Source of the DNA: Terriglobia bacterium
GTDB taxonomy: Bacteria > Acidobacteriota > Terriglobia > Versatilivoradales > Versatilivoraceae
Assembly (NCBI GenBank): GCA_951813285.1
Contig: OX638355.1
Location: forward strand, 3,243,136 to 3,307,135
Reading direction: 5' to 3'
Length of the DNA: 64,000 nt
The notes beneath the pieces are model-generated. The model searched no databases, had not been told where the DNA came from, and was given only the letters and a program-made list of their open reading frames with translations. A program made the translations under genes and the position numbers. This document shows, in pieces, positions 23,171 through 31,406 of the stretch (within the stretch, counting starts at the first letter, position 1; every line of letters begins with the position of its first letter).

Positions 23171-25456
23171 GTGAAGCCGCAGAAAAAGGTTGCTATTCGG
23201 CCTTTGGCATTATGGGTGTGCCTACTTTCCCTGCTGGTGTCGAGTGCCGCTTCGTCAGGGAAGGCGCCGCACGAGCCTTTCAGTCCGCATCAACGGAAAC
23301 ACTGGGCTTTTCAGAAAGTTCAGCGTCCGGAAGTGCCGGCAGTTCGCCACTCGGAATGGGTTCGAACTCCAATCGATGCCTTCGTGCTGGCCAAGCTGGA
23401 AGCCAAGGGCGTGGATCCGTCCCCGCCGGCGGACCGGGTGACCCTTCTCCGCCGTACCTATTTTGATCTGATTGGCTTGCCTCCCATGACGGAAGACGTC
23501 GATGCTTTTCTGGCAGACCAATCCTCCAAAGCTTATGAGAAGGTGGTCGACCGGCTCCTGGTCTCCCTTCACTACGGAGAACGGTGGACCCGTCACTGGC
23601 TTGATCTGGCTCGTTACGCCGACAGCGAGGGTTTCAAATCCGATCAAACTCGCCCCAATGCATGGCGCTACCGGGAATACCTGATTCGATCGTTCAACAG
23701 CGACAAGCCTTATGACCGCTTCGTGCGCGAGCAGATCGCCGGTGACGAACTTTGGTCGAACGATCCCGATGCCAATTTGGCCACGGCGTTCAACCGTCTC
23801 TATCCCGATGAACACAACGCCCGCAACCTGGTGCAGAGGAGACAGGAAATACTTCATGACATTACCTCTGTGGTGGGCGGGGTTTTCTTGGGACTCACCT
23901 ATGAGTGCGCGCGCTGTCACGACCATAAATTCGATCCACTTCTGCAGGCGGACTACTACCGGCTGCAGGCTTTTTTTGCCAATGTCCGCGCCAGGGACGA
24001 TATCGTGCTTGCCTCCCGGGAAGCTGCCGATCGGCATCGCCGTCAGCTAGTCGCCTGGGAGGAAAAGACAGCCCCGATCCGCCAGGAAATGGCGGCCCTT
24101 GAGGAACCGAAACGCAAAGAGATCCTTGACGATTTGATTGCAAGATATCCGGAGGCAATCAAGGAGGCGATCTTAAGCCCGTCCGAGAAGCGAACACCCT
24201 TTCAGTGGTTGATGTATTACAAGGTGCAGGCCTTTTTGGACCCGGGCTCCTATCTCTATCATGCACCGACCCAGGCTGTGGTCAACCAACTCAAGGATGA
24301 ACAGAAGAAGCGCTGGAAGGAACTCCAGTCGAGACTCGACAAATTTTCGGACTTGCACCCGGGTGAGTTGCCGATCGGTATCGGCATTGGGGACGCGGGC
24401 CGCGAGGCGCCCCGCACGTTCGTCCTCTCAGGGGGCGTTTATGATGCAACCGGGAAAGAGGTAGAACCCGGTTTTCCTACGCTCTTCGATCCCGGCCCGG
24501 CCAGGATCGTGGCGCCGGCAGGGATGGAGTCTACGGGCCGGCGTACGGCATTGGCCAACTGGATCGCCGATCCGGACAATCCCTTGACGGCTCGCGTCAT
24601 GGTGAACCGGATCTGGCATTACCACTTCGGTCGGGGAATCGTCGATACACCCAGCAATCTGGGTCTTTCGGGCGGATTGCCCAGCCACCCGCGGTTACTG
24701 GACTGGCTGGCCACGGAGTTCATCCGAAACAACTGGAGCATCAAGCACCTGCACCGGCTCATCCTTAACTCGAATACCTATCGGCAGGCTTCCCTCCATC
24801 GTGAGGCTGCAACACAGATCGACCCGGAGAACAAATTGTTGTGGCGTTTCCCCCGGCAGCGCCTGGAAGGGGAAATCATCCGCGACGCGGCGCTGGCGGT
24901 TTCCGGGTTGTTGAACCCGGAAATGGGTGGCCCCAGTGTTTTTCCCCCGATTCCCCCCGGCATGAAAGCCAGTTGGGAAACCACCCAAGACCCGGCGGAG
25001 CGCAATCGCCGCAGCCTCTATGTATTCATACGCCGCAACACGCGCTATCCGATGTTTGAAACCTTTGACCTGCCGGACACTCACGAAAGTTGTCCGCGCC
25101 GGGACATTACGACCAGCCCGCTGCAAGCGCTCACCTTGCTGAACAGTGAGGTGGTGCTCGAATGGGCTCGAGGGTTTGCAGGCCGGGTGCTTTTCTCGGC
25201 AGGTTTTGACCCCGATGCCCAGATCGACATGGCTTATCGCCTGGCCTATTCACGGCAACCGACGGGCGATGAGAAGGACGCGGCCCTGGATTTCCTGCGT
25301 CGCCATCGTGGGGTCATCGCAGAGCATGCCGCGGAGGGCAAAAAGCTGGTGTTGCCCTTGATGCGTCCCTATAACGTCGATCCGGTAGACGCGGCGGCAC
25401 TGGTCGATCTTTGCCACATGATCATCAATTCAAACGAGTTTACCTATCGGAATTAG
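23171..25456 (+). CDS. DUF1549/DUF1553 (PSD1) secreted protein without the N-terminal cytochrome domain
   Basis: About 761 aa. A basic N-terminus and hydrophobic helix (LALWVCLLSLLVSSAAS) form a signal peptide. DUF1549 starts almost at once (RKHWAFQKVQRPEVPAV…WVRTPIDAFVLAKLE), and DUF1553 follows (ANWIADPDNPLTARVMVNRIW…NLGLSGGLPSHPRLLDWLA…LNSNTYRQAS). The usual N-terminal PSCyt1 haem domain is missing, unlike the second copy at 49370-52792. A CxxCH site remains inside DUF1549 (CARCHDHKFDP). I chose GTG 23171, 8 bases after GAGG. A DUF1501 gene follows after 54 bases. No enzymatic function is established for this family. Confidence 0.85.
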   Translation: MKPQKKVAIRPLALWVCLLSLLVSSAASSGKAPHEPFSPHQRKHWAFQKVQRPEVPAVRHSEWVRTPIDAFVLAKLEAKGVDPSPPADRVTLLRRTYFDLIGLPPMTEDVDAFLADQSSKAYEKVVDRLLVSLHYGERWTRHWLDLARYADSEGFKSDQTRPNAWRYREYLIRSFNSDKPYDRFVREQIAGDELWSNDPDANLATAFNRLYPDEHNARNLVQRRQEILHDITSVVGGVFLGLTYECARCHDHKFDPLLQADYYRLQAFFANVRARDDIVLASREAADRHRRQLVAWEEKTAPIRQEMAALEEPKRKEILDDLIARYPEAIKEAILSPSEKRTPFQWLMYYKVQAFLDPGSYLYHAPTQAVVNQLKDEQKKRWKELQSRLDKFSDLHPGELPIGIGIGDAGREAPRTFVLSGGVYDATGKEVEPGFPTLFDPGPARIVAPAGMESTGRRTALANWIADPDNPLTARVMVNRIWHYHFGRGIVDTPSNLGLSGGLPSHPRLLDWLATEFIRNNWSIKHLHRLILNSNTYRQASLHREAATQIDPENKLLWRFPRQRLEGEIIRDAALAVSGLLNPEMGGPSVFPPIPPGMKASWETTQDPAERNRRSLYVFIRRNTRYPMFETFDLPDTHESCPRRDITTSPLQALTLLNSEVVLEWARGFAGRVLFSAGFDPDAQIDMAYRLAYSRQPTGDEKDAALDFLRRHRGVIAEHAAEGKKLVLPLMRPYNVDPVDAAALVDLCHMIINSNEFTYRN

Positions 25457-25483
25457 CGGGAGCGAACACACCCCTGGGGGTGG

Positions 25484-25503
25484 GCTGGTGTCCTGTCTCG
25501 GGA
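25484..25503 (-). repeat. Short dispersed repeat (CTGAGACAGGACACCAG type), inverted copy
   Basis: The + strand reads ggctggtgtcctgtctcggg, the complement of the motif at 30418-30434 and 63897-63915. It ends in GGGAG, which serves as the ribosome site for the DUF1501 gene at 25511. Confidence 0.5.
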
Positions 25504-25510
25504 GTTGAGA

Positions 25511-26953
25511 ATGGTTGAAAAGGAGCCTCACATTCTTTCCTTGGCCTCCCGACGTGATTTTCTGCGCCGGGCGGGGAGCGGTTTCGGTTCCGTCGCCCTG
25601 ACTTATCTTCTCAACAAGGATGGCTACTTTGCCCAGGCGGCAGCGGACGGCGGCAATGGACTTCTGGCCGCCAAACAGCCCCACCACCCCGCCAAGGCTC
25701 AATCGGTCATTTGGCTATTTATGGAAGGAGGACCGAGCCACGTCGACCTGTTCGATCCGAAACCGGAGTTGGACAGGCTGGCGGGACAACCAATGCCCGA
25801 GTCCTTTGTCCGTCCCTTCACAGCCAACAAGGGTACGGCAAACAACACCTTGATGCCCTCCAAGCGCAGCTGGAAGCAGCACGGGGAGAGCGGTATCTGG
25901 GTGTCTGATTGGTACCCCCAGGTGGCTCGGCACGTCGACGATATGGCGGTATTCCGATCCTGCTACGCGGAGGGTATCAACCACGTGGGTGCGCTTTGTC
26001 AAATGAATACGGGTTCGATCCTGGCCGGTCGGCCCTCGTTGGGTGCCTGGGCCACCTATGGTCTGGGCAGCGCCAACCAGAACCTCCCGGTCTTTGTCAT
26101 ACTCAGGGAGGTAAAGCAGGTGGTTGGGGGCCCCAAGAACTGGAGTTCCGGGTTTCTGCCGGCTGCTTACCAAGGCACTTTATTCCGCAAGGACGGGTCA
26201 CCCATATTCCACCTGAAAACTCCTGAAGGGATCACGGACAGACAGCAGCGCAGCAAGCTGGACTACCTGGCGGCCCTCAACAGGTTCTATGCAGCCGACA
26301 AGGCCGAGGACACTGAACTGGAGGCCCGTTTGAATTCCTATGAGTTGGCCTATCGGATGCAATCGTCAGCCCCCGAGGCCATCGATTTGAGCCGGGAATC
26401 CGAGGCAACCAGAAGACTATACGGTCTGGACGATGAAACGACTGCGACCTTTGGCCGAAACTGTCTCCTGGCCCGTCGATTGGTCGAGCGGGGTGTGCGA
26501 TTTGTTCAGTGTTACTCGGGCAGCGGCCAGGGTTGGGACGCCCACGAAGACCTGGAAGGCAACCACTCGAAGATGACCCGGTCGACGGACAAGCCCATTG
26601 CAGGATTGTTGGCCGACCTGAAGGCTCGCGGCTTGCTCGAGGATACGCTGGTGGTTTGGGGAGGGGAGTTCGGACGGACTCCCTTCAACGAAAGGGGAGA
26701 AGGTCGAGATCACAACCCGTGGGGATTTACCGTCTGGATGGCCGGCGCCGGAATCAAGGGCGGACAGGTGATCGGAAGCACAGACGATATTGGGCTGCGG
26801 GCGGCTGAGCGACCCTGCCATGTCCATGACATTCACGCCACCATGCTGCATTTGCTGGGCTTGAACCACCTCAAATTGACCTACCTTCACAACGGCAGGT
26901 CGGAGCGAGCCACCATCAACGGTGGCGAAGTGATCGAAGAGGCTTTCGCCTGA
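25511..26953 (+). CDS. DUF1501 secreted protein, partner of PSD1
   Basis: About 480 aa. The N-terminus carries a twin-arginine-like signal (SRRDFLRRAGSGFGSVAL). The body is the DUF1501 domain with FMEGGPSHVDLFDPK, CYAEGINHVGALCQM, YSGSGQGWDAH, VVWGGEFGRTPF and HDIHATMLHLLGL. DUF1501 belongs to the alkaline phosphatase/sulfatase-like fold; residues such as Asp, His, Gly-Glu-Phe-Gly and Asp-His could bind metal, but activity is unproven. The start is the ATG at 25511 with GGGAG upstream. It is most likely co-transcribed with the preceding PSD1 gene; the two families usually occur as pairs. Confidence 0.87.
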   Translation: MVEKEPHILSLASRRDFLRRAGSGFGSVALTYLLNKDGYFAQAAADGGNGLLAAKQPHHPAKAQSVIWLFMEGGPSHVDLFDPKPELDRLAGQPMPESFVRPFTANKGTANNTLMPSKRSWKQHGESGIWVSDWYPQVARHVDDMAVFRSCYAEGINHVGALCQMNTGSILAGRPSLGAWATYGLGSANQNLPVFVILREVKQVVGGPKNWSSGFLPAAYQGTLFRKDGSPIFHLKTPEGITDRQQRSKLDYLAALNRFYAADKAEDTELEARLNSYELAYRMQSSAPEAIDLSRESEATRRLYGLDDETTATFGRNCLLARRLVERGVRFVQCYSGSGQGWDAHEDLEGNHSKMTRSTDKPIAGLLADLKARGLLEDTLVVWGGEFGRTPFNERGEGRDHNPWGFTVWMAGAGIKGGQVIGSTDDIGLRAAERPCHVHDIHATMLHLLGLNHLKLTYLHNGRSERATINGGEVIEEAFA

Positions 26954-26965
26954 GGGGAAGTGCGG

Positions 26966-27289
26966 TCAGGTCTTACCGCCCCGGCAGTCTTCGCAGGGAC
27001 AAATCTCCCGCAAATAGGAGTAGGAGTAGATGCCGTCGGCATGCCCGTCATTCCAGTGGAACTGGATGGCGTAGTGGCCGATAGGAGTGGCTCCCGTGGC
27101 CGCGATCGGGCCCTTGCCGTGAATCGGAAAGGGGTCGGGCTCGGTCTTGACCACGGGGGGGGTGTCGCGGCAGATGGCACAGGGGCATCGCCGGCGCAGG
27201 TAGGCGTAGGAGTAGGTGGCGGCATGCCCGTCGCTCCACCTGACGGCCACACCGCCGGGCGCCGAGAGTTTGATGGAAACAGGAACCAC
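26966..27289 (-). CDS. DUF971 domain protein
   Basis: 107 aa. The fold is visible from VRWSDGHAATYSYAYLRRRCPCAICRD and the second half-repeat FHWNDGHADGIYSYSYLREICPCEDC, each with a CPC(A/E)xC cluster. DUF971 resembles the zinc-binding N-terminal domain of gamma-butyrobetaine hydroxylase and often accompanies Mrp/ApbC, suggesting a role in Fe-S cluster handling; this is an inference from context. It begins with GTG, its start overlapping the end of mrp, so the two are co-translated. Confidence 0.82.
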   Translation of the reverse strand: MVPVSIKLSAPGGVAVRWSDGHAATYSYAYLRRRCPCAICRDTPPVVKTEPDPFPIHGKGPIAATGATPIGHYAIQFHWNDGHADGIYSYSYLREICPCEDCRGGKT

Positions 27290-27291
27290 CG

Positions 27292-28380
27292 TCAGACCTC
27301 GATGGTCGGGGCCTGGACGGCGGCATGGTTGGCGATGCTGACCCGGGCGGCCACCGCACCGGCAATGGCCTGGAAGGCTTCACGGCAGGAGCTGCGACCC
27401 AATACCGTGGGTTCGCCGCTGTCACTGGCAAGCCGGATCTCGCTGCTCAAGGGAATCTCACCCAGGAAAGGAAGGCCCATCTCCCGGCCGGCCTGGCTGG
27501 CGCCTCCGTGACCGAAGATATCGTCCCGTTGCCCGCAGTGGGCGCAGGTGTAATGGCTCATGTTCTCGACCACCCCCAGGATGGGCGTATTGAGCTTCCT
27601 GAACATGGCGATCGCCTTGGAGGCCACTTTGAGGGCAAGGTCCTGAGGGGTGGAGACGATGACGGCGCCCGTCAGGGGAATGGTCTGACACAGACTGAGC
27701 TGAATGTCCCCGGTGCCGGGCGGCAGGTCGATCACCAGGTAGTCCAGATCCCCCCATTCCACCTCTCCCAGAAACTGATGGATCATCTTGTGCAACATGG
27801 GGCCTCTCCAGATGACCGCCTCATTCTTGGGCAGGAAATAGCCCATGGAAATCATCTTGACCTTGTGAACCACCGGAGGGACGATTCGGTTCCCGACCAC
27901 TTGAGGCGTGTGCGAGGAACCCATCAGGGTGGGGAGGCTGGGGCCGTAGACATCGGCGTCCATCAATCCAACCCGGGCTCCGCATTCCATCAGCGCGGCA
28001 GCCAGATTGGCCGCGACGGTTGATTTCCCCACCCCGCCTTTGCCGCTGGCCACGGCAATGGTGTTGCTTACGCCCGGTATCAGGGTTCGGCTTTGGGAAT
28101 CCTGCCGGCGGGTCACCTTGAAACTCATCTCCACGGAGACCGAGCGGACTCCCTCGAGCGAGCCGACCAGGCGTTCGGCTTCGGCCTTGATCTGGTCATT
28201 GACCGGGCAGGCAGGATTGGCCAACTCGATCGTGAAGGCGACCCTGGATCCCTTGATGGTGAGATCCTTCACGAAGTTCAGTCCGACGATGTCTTCCTGC
28301 AGGTCGGGGTCCCGGATGCTCTTGAGGGTTTGAAGCACCGTTTGCGGACTGACGCCGCTATTTTTCTGGAATAAGGCCAT
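27292..28380 (-). CDS. mrp: Mrp/ApbC/NBP35-family Fe-S cluster carrier ATPase
   Basis: 362 aa. An N-terminal MIP18/DUF59 domain (about residues 8-88) precedes a P-loop ATPase with the deviant Walker A GKGGVGKS (about residues 113-120), DADVYGPSLP and DLPPGTGD. A C-terminal CAHCGQ motif supplies the CxxC that bridges a [4Fe-4S] cluster in the dimer. The protein delivers Fe-S clusters to target enzymes in the cytoplasm. DUF971 lies immediately downstream in the same transcript. The ATG at 28380 sits at the start of similarity. Confidence 0.92.
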   Translation of the reverse strand: MALFQKNSGVSPQTVLQTLKSIRDPDLQEDIVGLNFVKDLTIKGSRVAFTIELANPACPVNDQIKAEAERLVGSLEGVRSVSVEMSFKVTRRQDSQSRTLIPGVSNTIAVASGKGGVGKSTVAANLAAALMECGARVGLMDADVYGPSLPTLMGSSHTPQVVGNRIVPPVVHKVKMISMGYFLPKNEAVIWRGPMLHKMIHQFLGEVEWGDLDYLVIDLPPGTGDIQLSLCQTIPLTGAVIVSTPQDLALKVASKAIAMFRKLNTPILGVVENMSHYTCAHCGQRDDIFGHGGASQAGREMGLPFLGEIPLSSEIRLASDSGEPTVLGRSSCREAFQAIAGAVAARVSIANHAAVQAPTIEV

Positions 28381-28529
28381 TTCATCCCTTTCATCGCCAT
28401 GCCGGAGAGGCGGGGCCGGGGTGTCGGGGCAGCCAATCGGGCTGAAACAGGAGTCGCAGCCGCTCGGCCGGCGCGGGTAAATGTCTGGCTGCTCCCCCTG
28501 CGGTCGATGTCCGATAGTTTAGATGACTT

Positions 28530-28556
28530 GACCGAACGGGAAAAGAGTTATCCACG
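28530..28556 (+). repeat. Fragment of the mosaic repeat at the end of the ubiD-like gene
   Basis: gaacgggaaaagagttatcc followed by acgaag matches the A-rich lead and start of the 'ccacgaaggg' module. It overlaps the last codons of the minus-strand UbiD-like gene, whose TAA stop and preceding Leu-Arg-Gly come from the repeat. Confidence 0.55.
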
Positions 28557-30329
28557 AAGATGCGCTTCCGGAAAGTACTCCCTCCAGCGCCGGTCTACGG
28601 TTTTTTCCACTTCGGGCGAGGAGGCGACCTCCGGGGGATAGGAGGGTTTCATTCTGGCGTCTATCAGGATGGGGGCTTGGTAACAGAGATGATGGCGCCG
28701 GATGGTGGTCTGAGCCGCATGCACGTCGGCAGCCGGCTCGAAGCGGGTGAAGACCGACCACAGGAAGCGGGCGGAGTCTCCGGCTATGGAGGGGTCGTCG
28801 GTCAGGATCAGCAGGGGCCAGGGCTGAAAGCCGGGCCATTGGACCAGGCGTTCCGGTTGGCCGGGCTCCTCCGAGAAGCTGGAACCGCCAATCACCAGGC
28901 ATCCGGGGCAAAAGGCGGCGACTTCTCCCACCCCGGCGGGAACCTCGCCCTGAAACTGCCGGGGCAGATCGCGCTTCGGGGCTCCCATTCCCAACAAGAT
29001 GGCCTTGCTGCCCCGGTTGATCTGCGGTCCGCAACTGTCCAGCGTGTCCATGGAAAGGTTGGAGAGGATAAAGAAGTCGGTCTCCCACTCGATGCGTTCC
29101 AGGACGTGTTGCAGCAGGGCGGGGAAGTCCCTCAGGTTCATGGGGGTGTCGGTCGCCATCAGGATCTTGGTCAGCGAGAGCTGACCTTCCCCCAGGATCC
29201 TGAACGCGGAGCTCATGGCTTCCCGACCGTAGCGTTCGCGCACGACGGCCGCGGCCAGGGAATGAAAGCCCGTCTCCCCGTAGCTCCACAGGTCCCGCAC
29301 TCCGGGCATGACCAGGGGGAACAGGGGACTGAGCAGTTCCTGCAGATAGTCCCCGATGAAGAAGTCCTCCTGCCGTGGCTTGCCTACCACGGTTGCCGGA
29401 TAAACGGCGTCGCTCCGGTGCCGCAGCCGCTCCACCCGGAATACGGGGTAGTCGTGCGCCGGCGAGTAATAGCCATAGTGGTCGCCGAAGGGACCCTCCC
29501 TGCGTCGCTCTCGTGGCGGGACGGTCCCCTGCAGCACAAACTCCGCCTCCGCGGGGAAGGGATGCGGGCTGCCTGCCGGGTGAACCATGGGGATTCGGTG
29601 GCCTGCCAGCAAGGAAGCCACCATCAGTTCTCCGACGTTCTCGGGAAGGGGAGCGATTGCGGCCAGGATCAGCGACGGAGGCCCCCCAAGGAAGACCGTG
29701 ACCGGCAGGGCTTCGTTCGAGGTCTCGGCCACGTCGTAGTGAAACCCCCCTCCCTTCTGGATCTGCCAGTGCATTCCGGTGGATCGGTTGTCATAGACCT
29801 GGAGGCGGTATATTCCCAGGTTGTGGCTTCCATTGCCCGGGTGCTGGGTGTAGACCAGGGGCAGGGTGATGAAGGGGCCGCCGTCCTCTTCCCAGGTGGT
29901 CAGAATCGGCAGGCGGGAGAGGTCCGCGGGCTGCTGGTCGGATTCCAGCACCGGTCCCCTCGGGACGCTGCGAGTCCCCAGCTTGAGGGCTTCCCAGGCC
30001 AGGTTGCGGTGGCCCCACAGGCGCCCCAGGCGGGGCGGCAGCAGGGTCTGGGCCAAAGTGGCCACCTGTCGGACCAGTTGCTGGGGGCCCCTGCCAAATG
30101 CCAGCTCGATGCGCCGCGCTGTGCCGAACAGATTGGTGACCACAGGAAACCGGCTTCCCCGGATGCGTTTGAACAGCAGGGCGGGACCGCCTTGCCGGAT
30201 CACTCGCCGATGGATCTCGGCGGCTTCCAGATAGGGGTCCACTTCGACCTCGATGGTGGCGAGCTGGTTCTCTCGCCGCAGGAGTTGAAGAAACTGTCGG
30301 AGATTTGCCAGGGGTTGGGGAGCTGCCAT
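28548..30329 (-). CDS. UbiD-family prenylated-FMN-dependent decarboxylase
   Basis: 593 aa. The protein begins with LANLRQFLQLLRRENQLATIEVEVDPYLEAAEIHRRV, typical of UbiD and menaquinone-type decarboxylases. The core is visible in PVVTNLFGT, RIELAFG, LPILTTWEEDGGPFITLPLVYT, the prFMN-binding region around NLGIYRLQV, and EFVLQG…EGPFGDHYGYYS. Such enzymes remove or add a carboxylate on aromatic or unsaturated acids. Quinone biosynthesis is one possibility and aromatic-compound catabolism another; no other quinone genes are nearby. The C-terminal LRG and TAA come from a dispersed-repeat fragment, so the natural end may have been altered. It is divergent from the methyltransferase gene. Confidence 0.85.
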   Translation of the reverse strand: MAAPQPLANLRQFLQLLRRENQLATIEVEVDPYLEAAEIHRRVIRQGGPALLFKRIRGSRFPVVTNLFGTARRIELAFGRGPQQLVRQVATLAQTLLPPRLGRLWGHRNLAWEALKLGTRSVPRGPVLESDQQPADLSRLPILTTWEEDGGPFITLPLVYTQHPGNGSHNLGIYRLQVYDNRSTGMHWQIQKGGGFHYDVAETSNEALPVTVFLGGPPSLILAAIAPLPENVGELMVASLLAGHRIPMVHPAGSPHPFPAEAEFVLQGTVPPRERRREGPFGDHYGYYSPAHDYPVFRVERLRHRSDAVYPATVVGKPRQEDFFIGDYLQELLSPLFPLVMPGVRDLWSYGETGFHSLAAAVVRERYGREAMSSAFRILGEGQLSLTKILMATDTPMNLRDFPALLQHVLERIEWETDFFILSNLSMDTLDSCGPQINRGSKAILLGMGAPKRDLPRQFQGEVPAGVGEVAAFCPGCLVIGGSSFSEEPGQPERLVQWPGFQPWPLLILTDDPSIAGDSARFLWSVFTRFEPAADVHAAQTTIRRHHLCYQAPILIDARMKPSYPPEVASSPEVEKTVDRRWREYFPEAHLRG

Positions 30330-30389
30330 GAGTTTCCACCGGGACGACCGATCGAGCCGGAATCAAGATACCACAGCCGCCGTTCCCCT

Positions 30390-30434
30390 GTAGAACCTCT
30401 ATCGGAGACGGTAATGCTATTTCTGAGACAGGAC
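30390..30434 (+). repeat. Dispersed repeat ending in ATTTCTGAGACAGGAC
   Basis: This stretch of about 44 bases (gaacctct…ggagacggtaatgctat…gagacaggac) closely matches 63869-63916. It sits in the divergent promoter region between the UbiD-like and methyltransferase genes. It may be the end of an insertion element, but no transposase is adjacent here. Confidence 0.6.
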
Positions 30435-30448
30435 TCTATACTGGCCGC

Positions 30449-31093
30449 ATGCGTCGAGCCGGAGAGCACAGTTGGCGAGCACGGGCCTTCGCCTGGGGTA
30501 TGGCTCACGGAACCGGCCCCTACGAGCGCTGGATGGCCGAACGCAAGCGGAGCCTGCTCGGTGATCTCTCCGGGGAAGTCGTGGAAATCGGACCCGGAAG
30601 CGGCGTCAATCTGTCCTTCCTGCCCAGGAAAGTCCGGTGGACCGGCATCGAGCCCAATCCCTGTTTCCACCCCTACATTCGGAATGAGGCCGCTCGGCTG
30701 GACCGGCCGGTTCGATTGAAAGTCGGTCTGGCAGAGGACCTGGGATTGGAGGATGCCAGCGTGGATGCCGTGGTCGGAACCCTGGTTCTCTGCTCGGTGG
30801 ACCGGGTGGAAGCGGTCTTGGAGGAAATTCTGCGGGTGCTCAAGCCTGGAGGGCGCTACTGCTTTCTGGAGCACGTGGCGGCGCCGCAAGGCAGTTGGCT
30901 GCGATGGATTCAGCGCGGGGTGCGTCCGGTGTGGAGCAGCCTGCTGGACGGTTGCCGGCCCGATGCGGACACCCGGGTGCAGATCGCTCGAGCCGGTTTC
31001 TCCCAATTGAAGTGGGAGGAATTTCAGGCGCCCCTGCCGGTAGTGAGCCCCCATATCTGCGGTTTCGCCGAAAAAGGTGGGGAGCCGGCTTGA
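30449..31093 (+). CDS. Class I SAM-dependent methyltransferase, TMT1/METTL7-like
   Basis: 214 aa. SAM-binding motif I is EVVEIGPGSGVN, followed by IEPNP, VGTLVLCSV, LRVLKPGGRYCFLEHV and a C-terminal LLDGCRPDADTR…HICGFAEK. The TLVLCSV…EHVAA…DGC…PHI(C/Y)G(F/Y)A pattern closely follows the eukaryotic METTL7/TMT1 thiol methyltransferases and their bacterial relatives, so S-methylation of a small thiol is a reasonable hypothesis. There is no N-terminal membrane anchor here. A TATACT (30437-30442) just upstream could be a -10, leaving almost no leader. The stop overlaps a TetR fragment. Confidence 0.78.
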   Translation: MRRAGEHSWRARAFAWGMAHGTGPYERWMAERKRSLLGDLSGEVVEIGPGSGVNLSFLPRKVRWTGIEPNPCFHPYIRNEAARLDRPVRLKVGLAEDLGLEDASVDAVVGTLVLCSVDRVEAVLEEILRVLKPGGRYCFLEHVAAPQGSWLRWIQRGVRPVWSSLLDGCRPDADTRVQIARAGFSQLKWEEFQAPLPVVSPHICGFAEKGGEPA

Positions 31094-31406
31094 CACCCTG
31101 TTTCTTTCAGTGGATCTTTTTCAGGAGGTGGTCCTGCGATTTTCGGCGGCATTCGAGCAGGCGGCGCCCGACCTGCCCAAGACGGAACTCATGTGGCGCA
31201 TGCACTTTGTCATCGGAGCCATGGTTCACACCTTGATGCAAGGAGGATTCGTGGATCAGTTGGGCGCCCAATCCGGCCAAGGGAACGAGGTCGAGGCCAA
31301 CATTGAACGGCTCACCCGGTTCGCCACCGCCGGACTGCGGGCGCCGCTCCCACAAACAAAGATCCGGGAACTTGCAGGTCGGGGTAAAAGGGAGGTTTCG
31401 GGATGA
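31077..31406 (+). pseudogene. C-terminal remnant of a TetR-family regulator (CecR/YbiH-like ligand domain)
   Basis: The frame encodes LFQEVVLRFSAAFEQAAPDL, PKTELMWRMHFVIGAMVHTL and ERLTRFATAGLRAP, the dimerisation and ligand-binding part of a TetR regulator. The N-terminal helix-turn-helix (about 50-100 residues) is absent; the upstream sequence is the methyltransferase in another frame. TetR genes often sit before RND efflux operons, so this was probably the local repressor. If translated from the GTG at 31077 it would give 109 aa unable to bind DNA. It overlaps the outer-membrane factor start by ATGA. Confidence 0.7.

Noticed and set aside
28560-30719. Plus-strand frame of about 720 codons across the UbiD-like gene
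   Set aside because: It is a shadow of UbiD on the other strand, low-complexity and without recognisable domains; it also crosses into the methyltransferase gene in a different frame.
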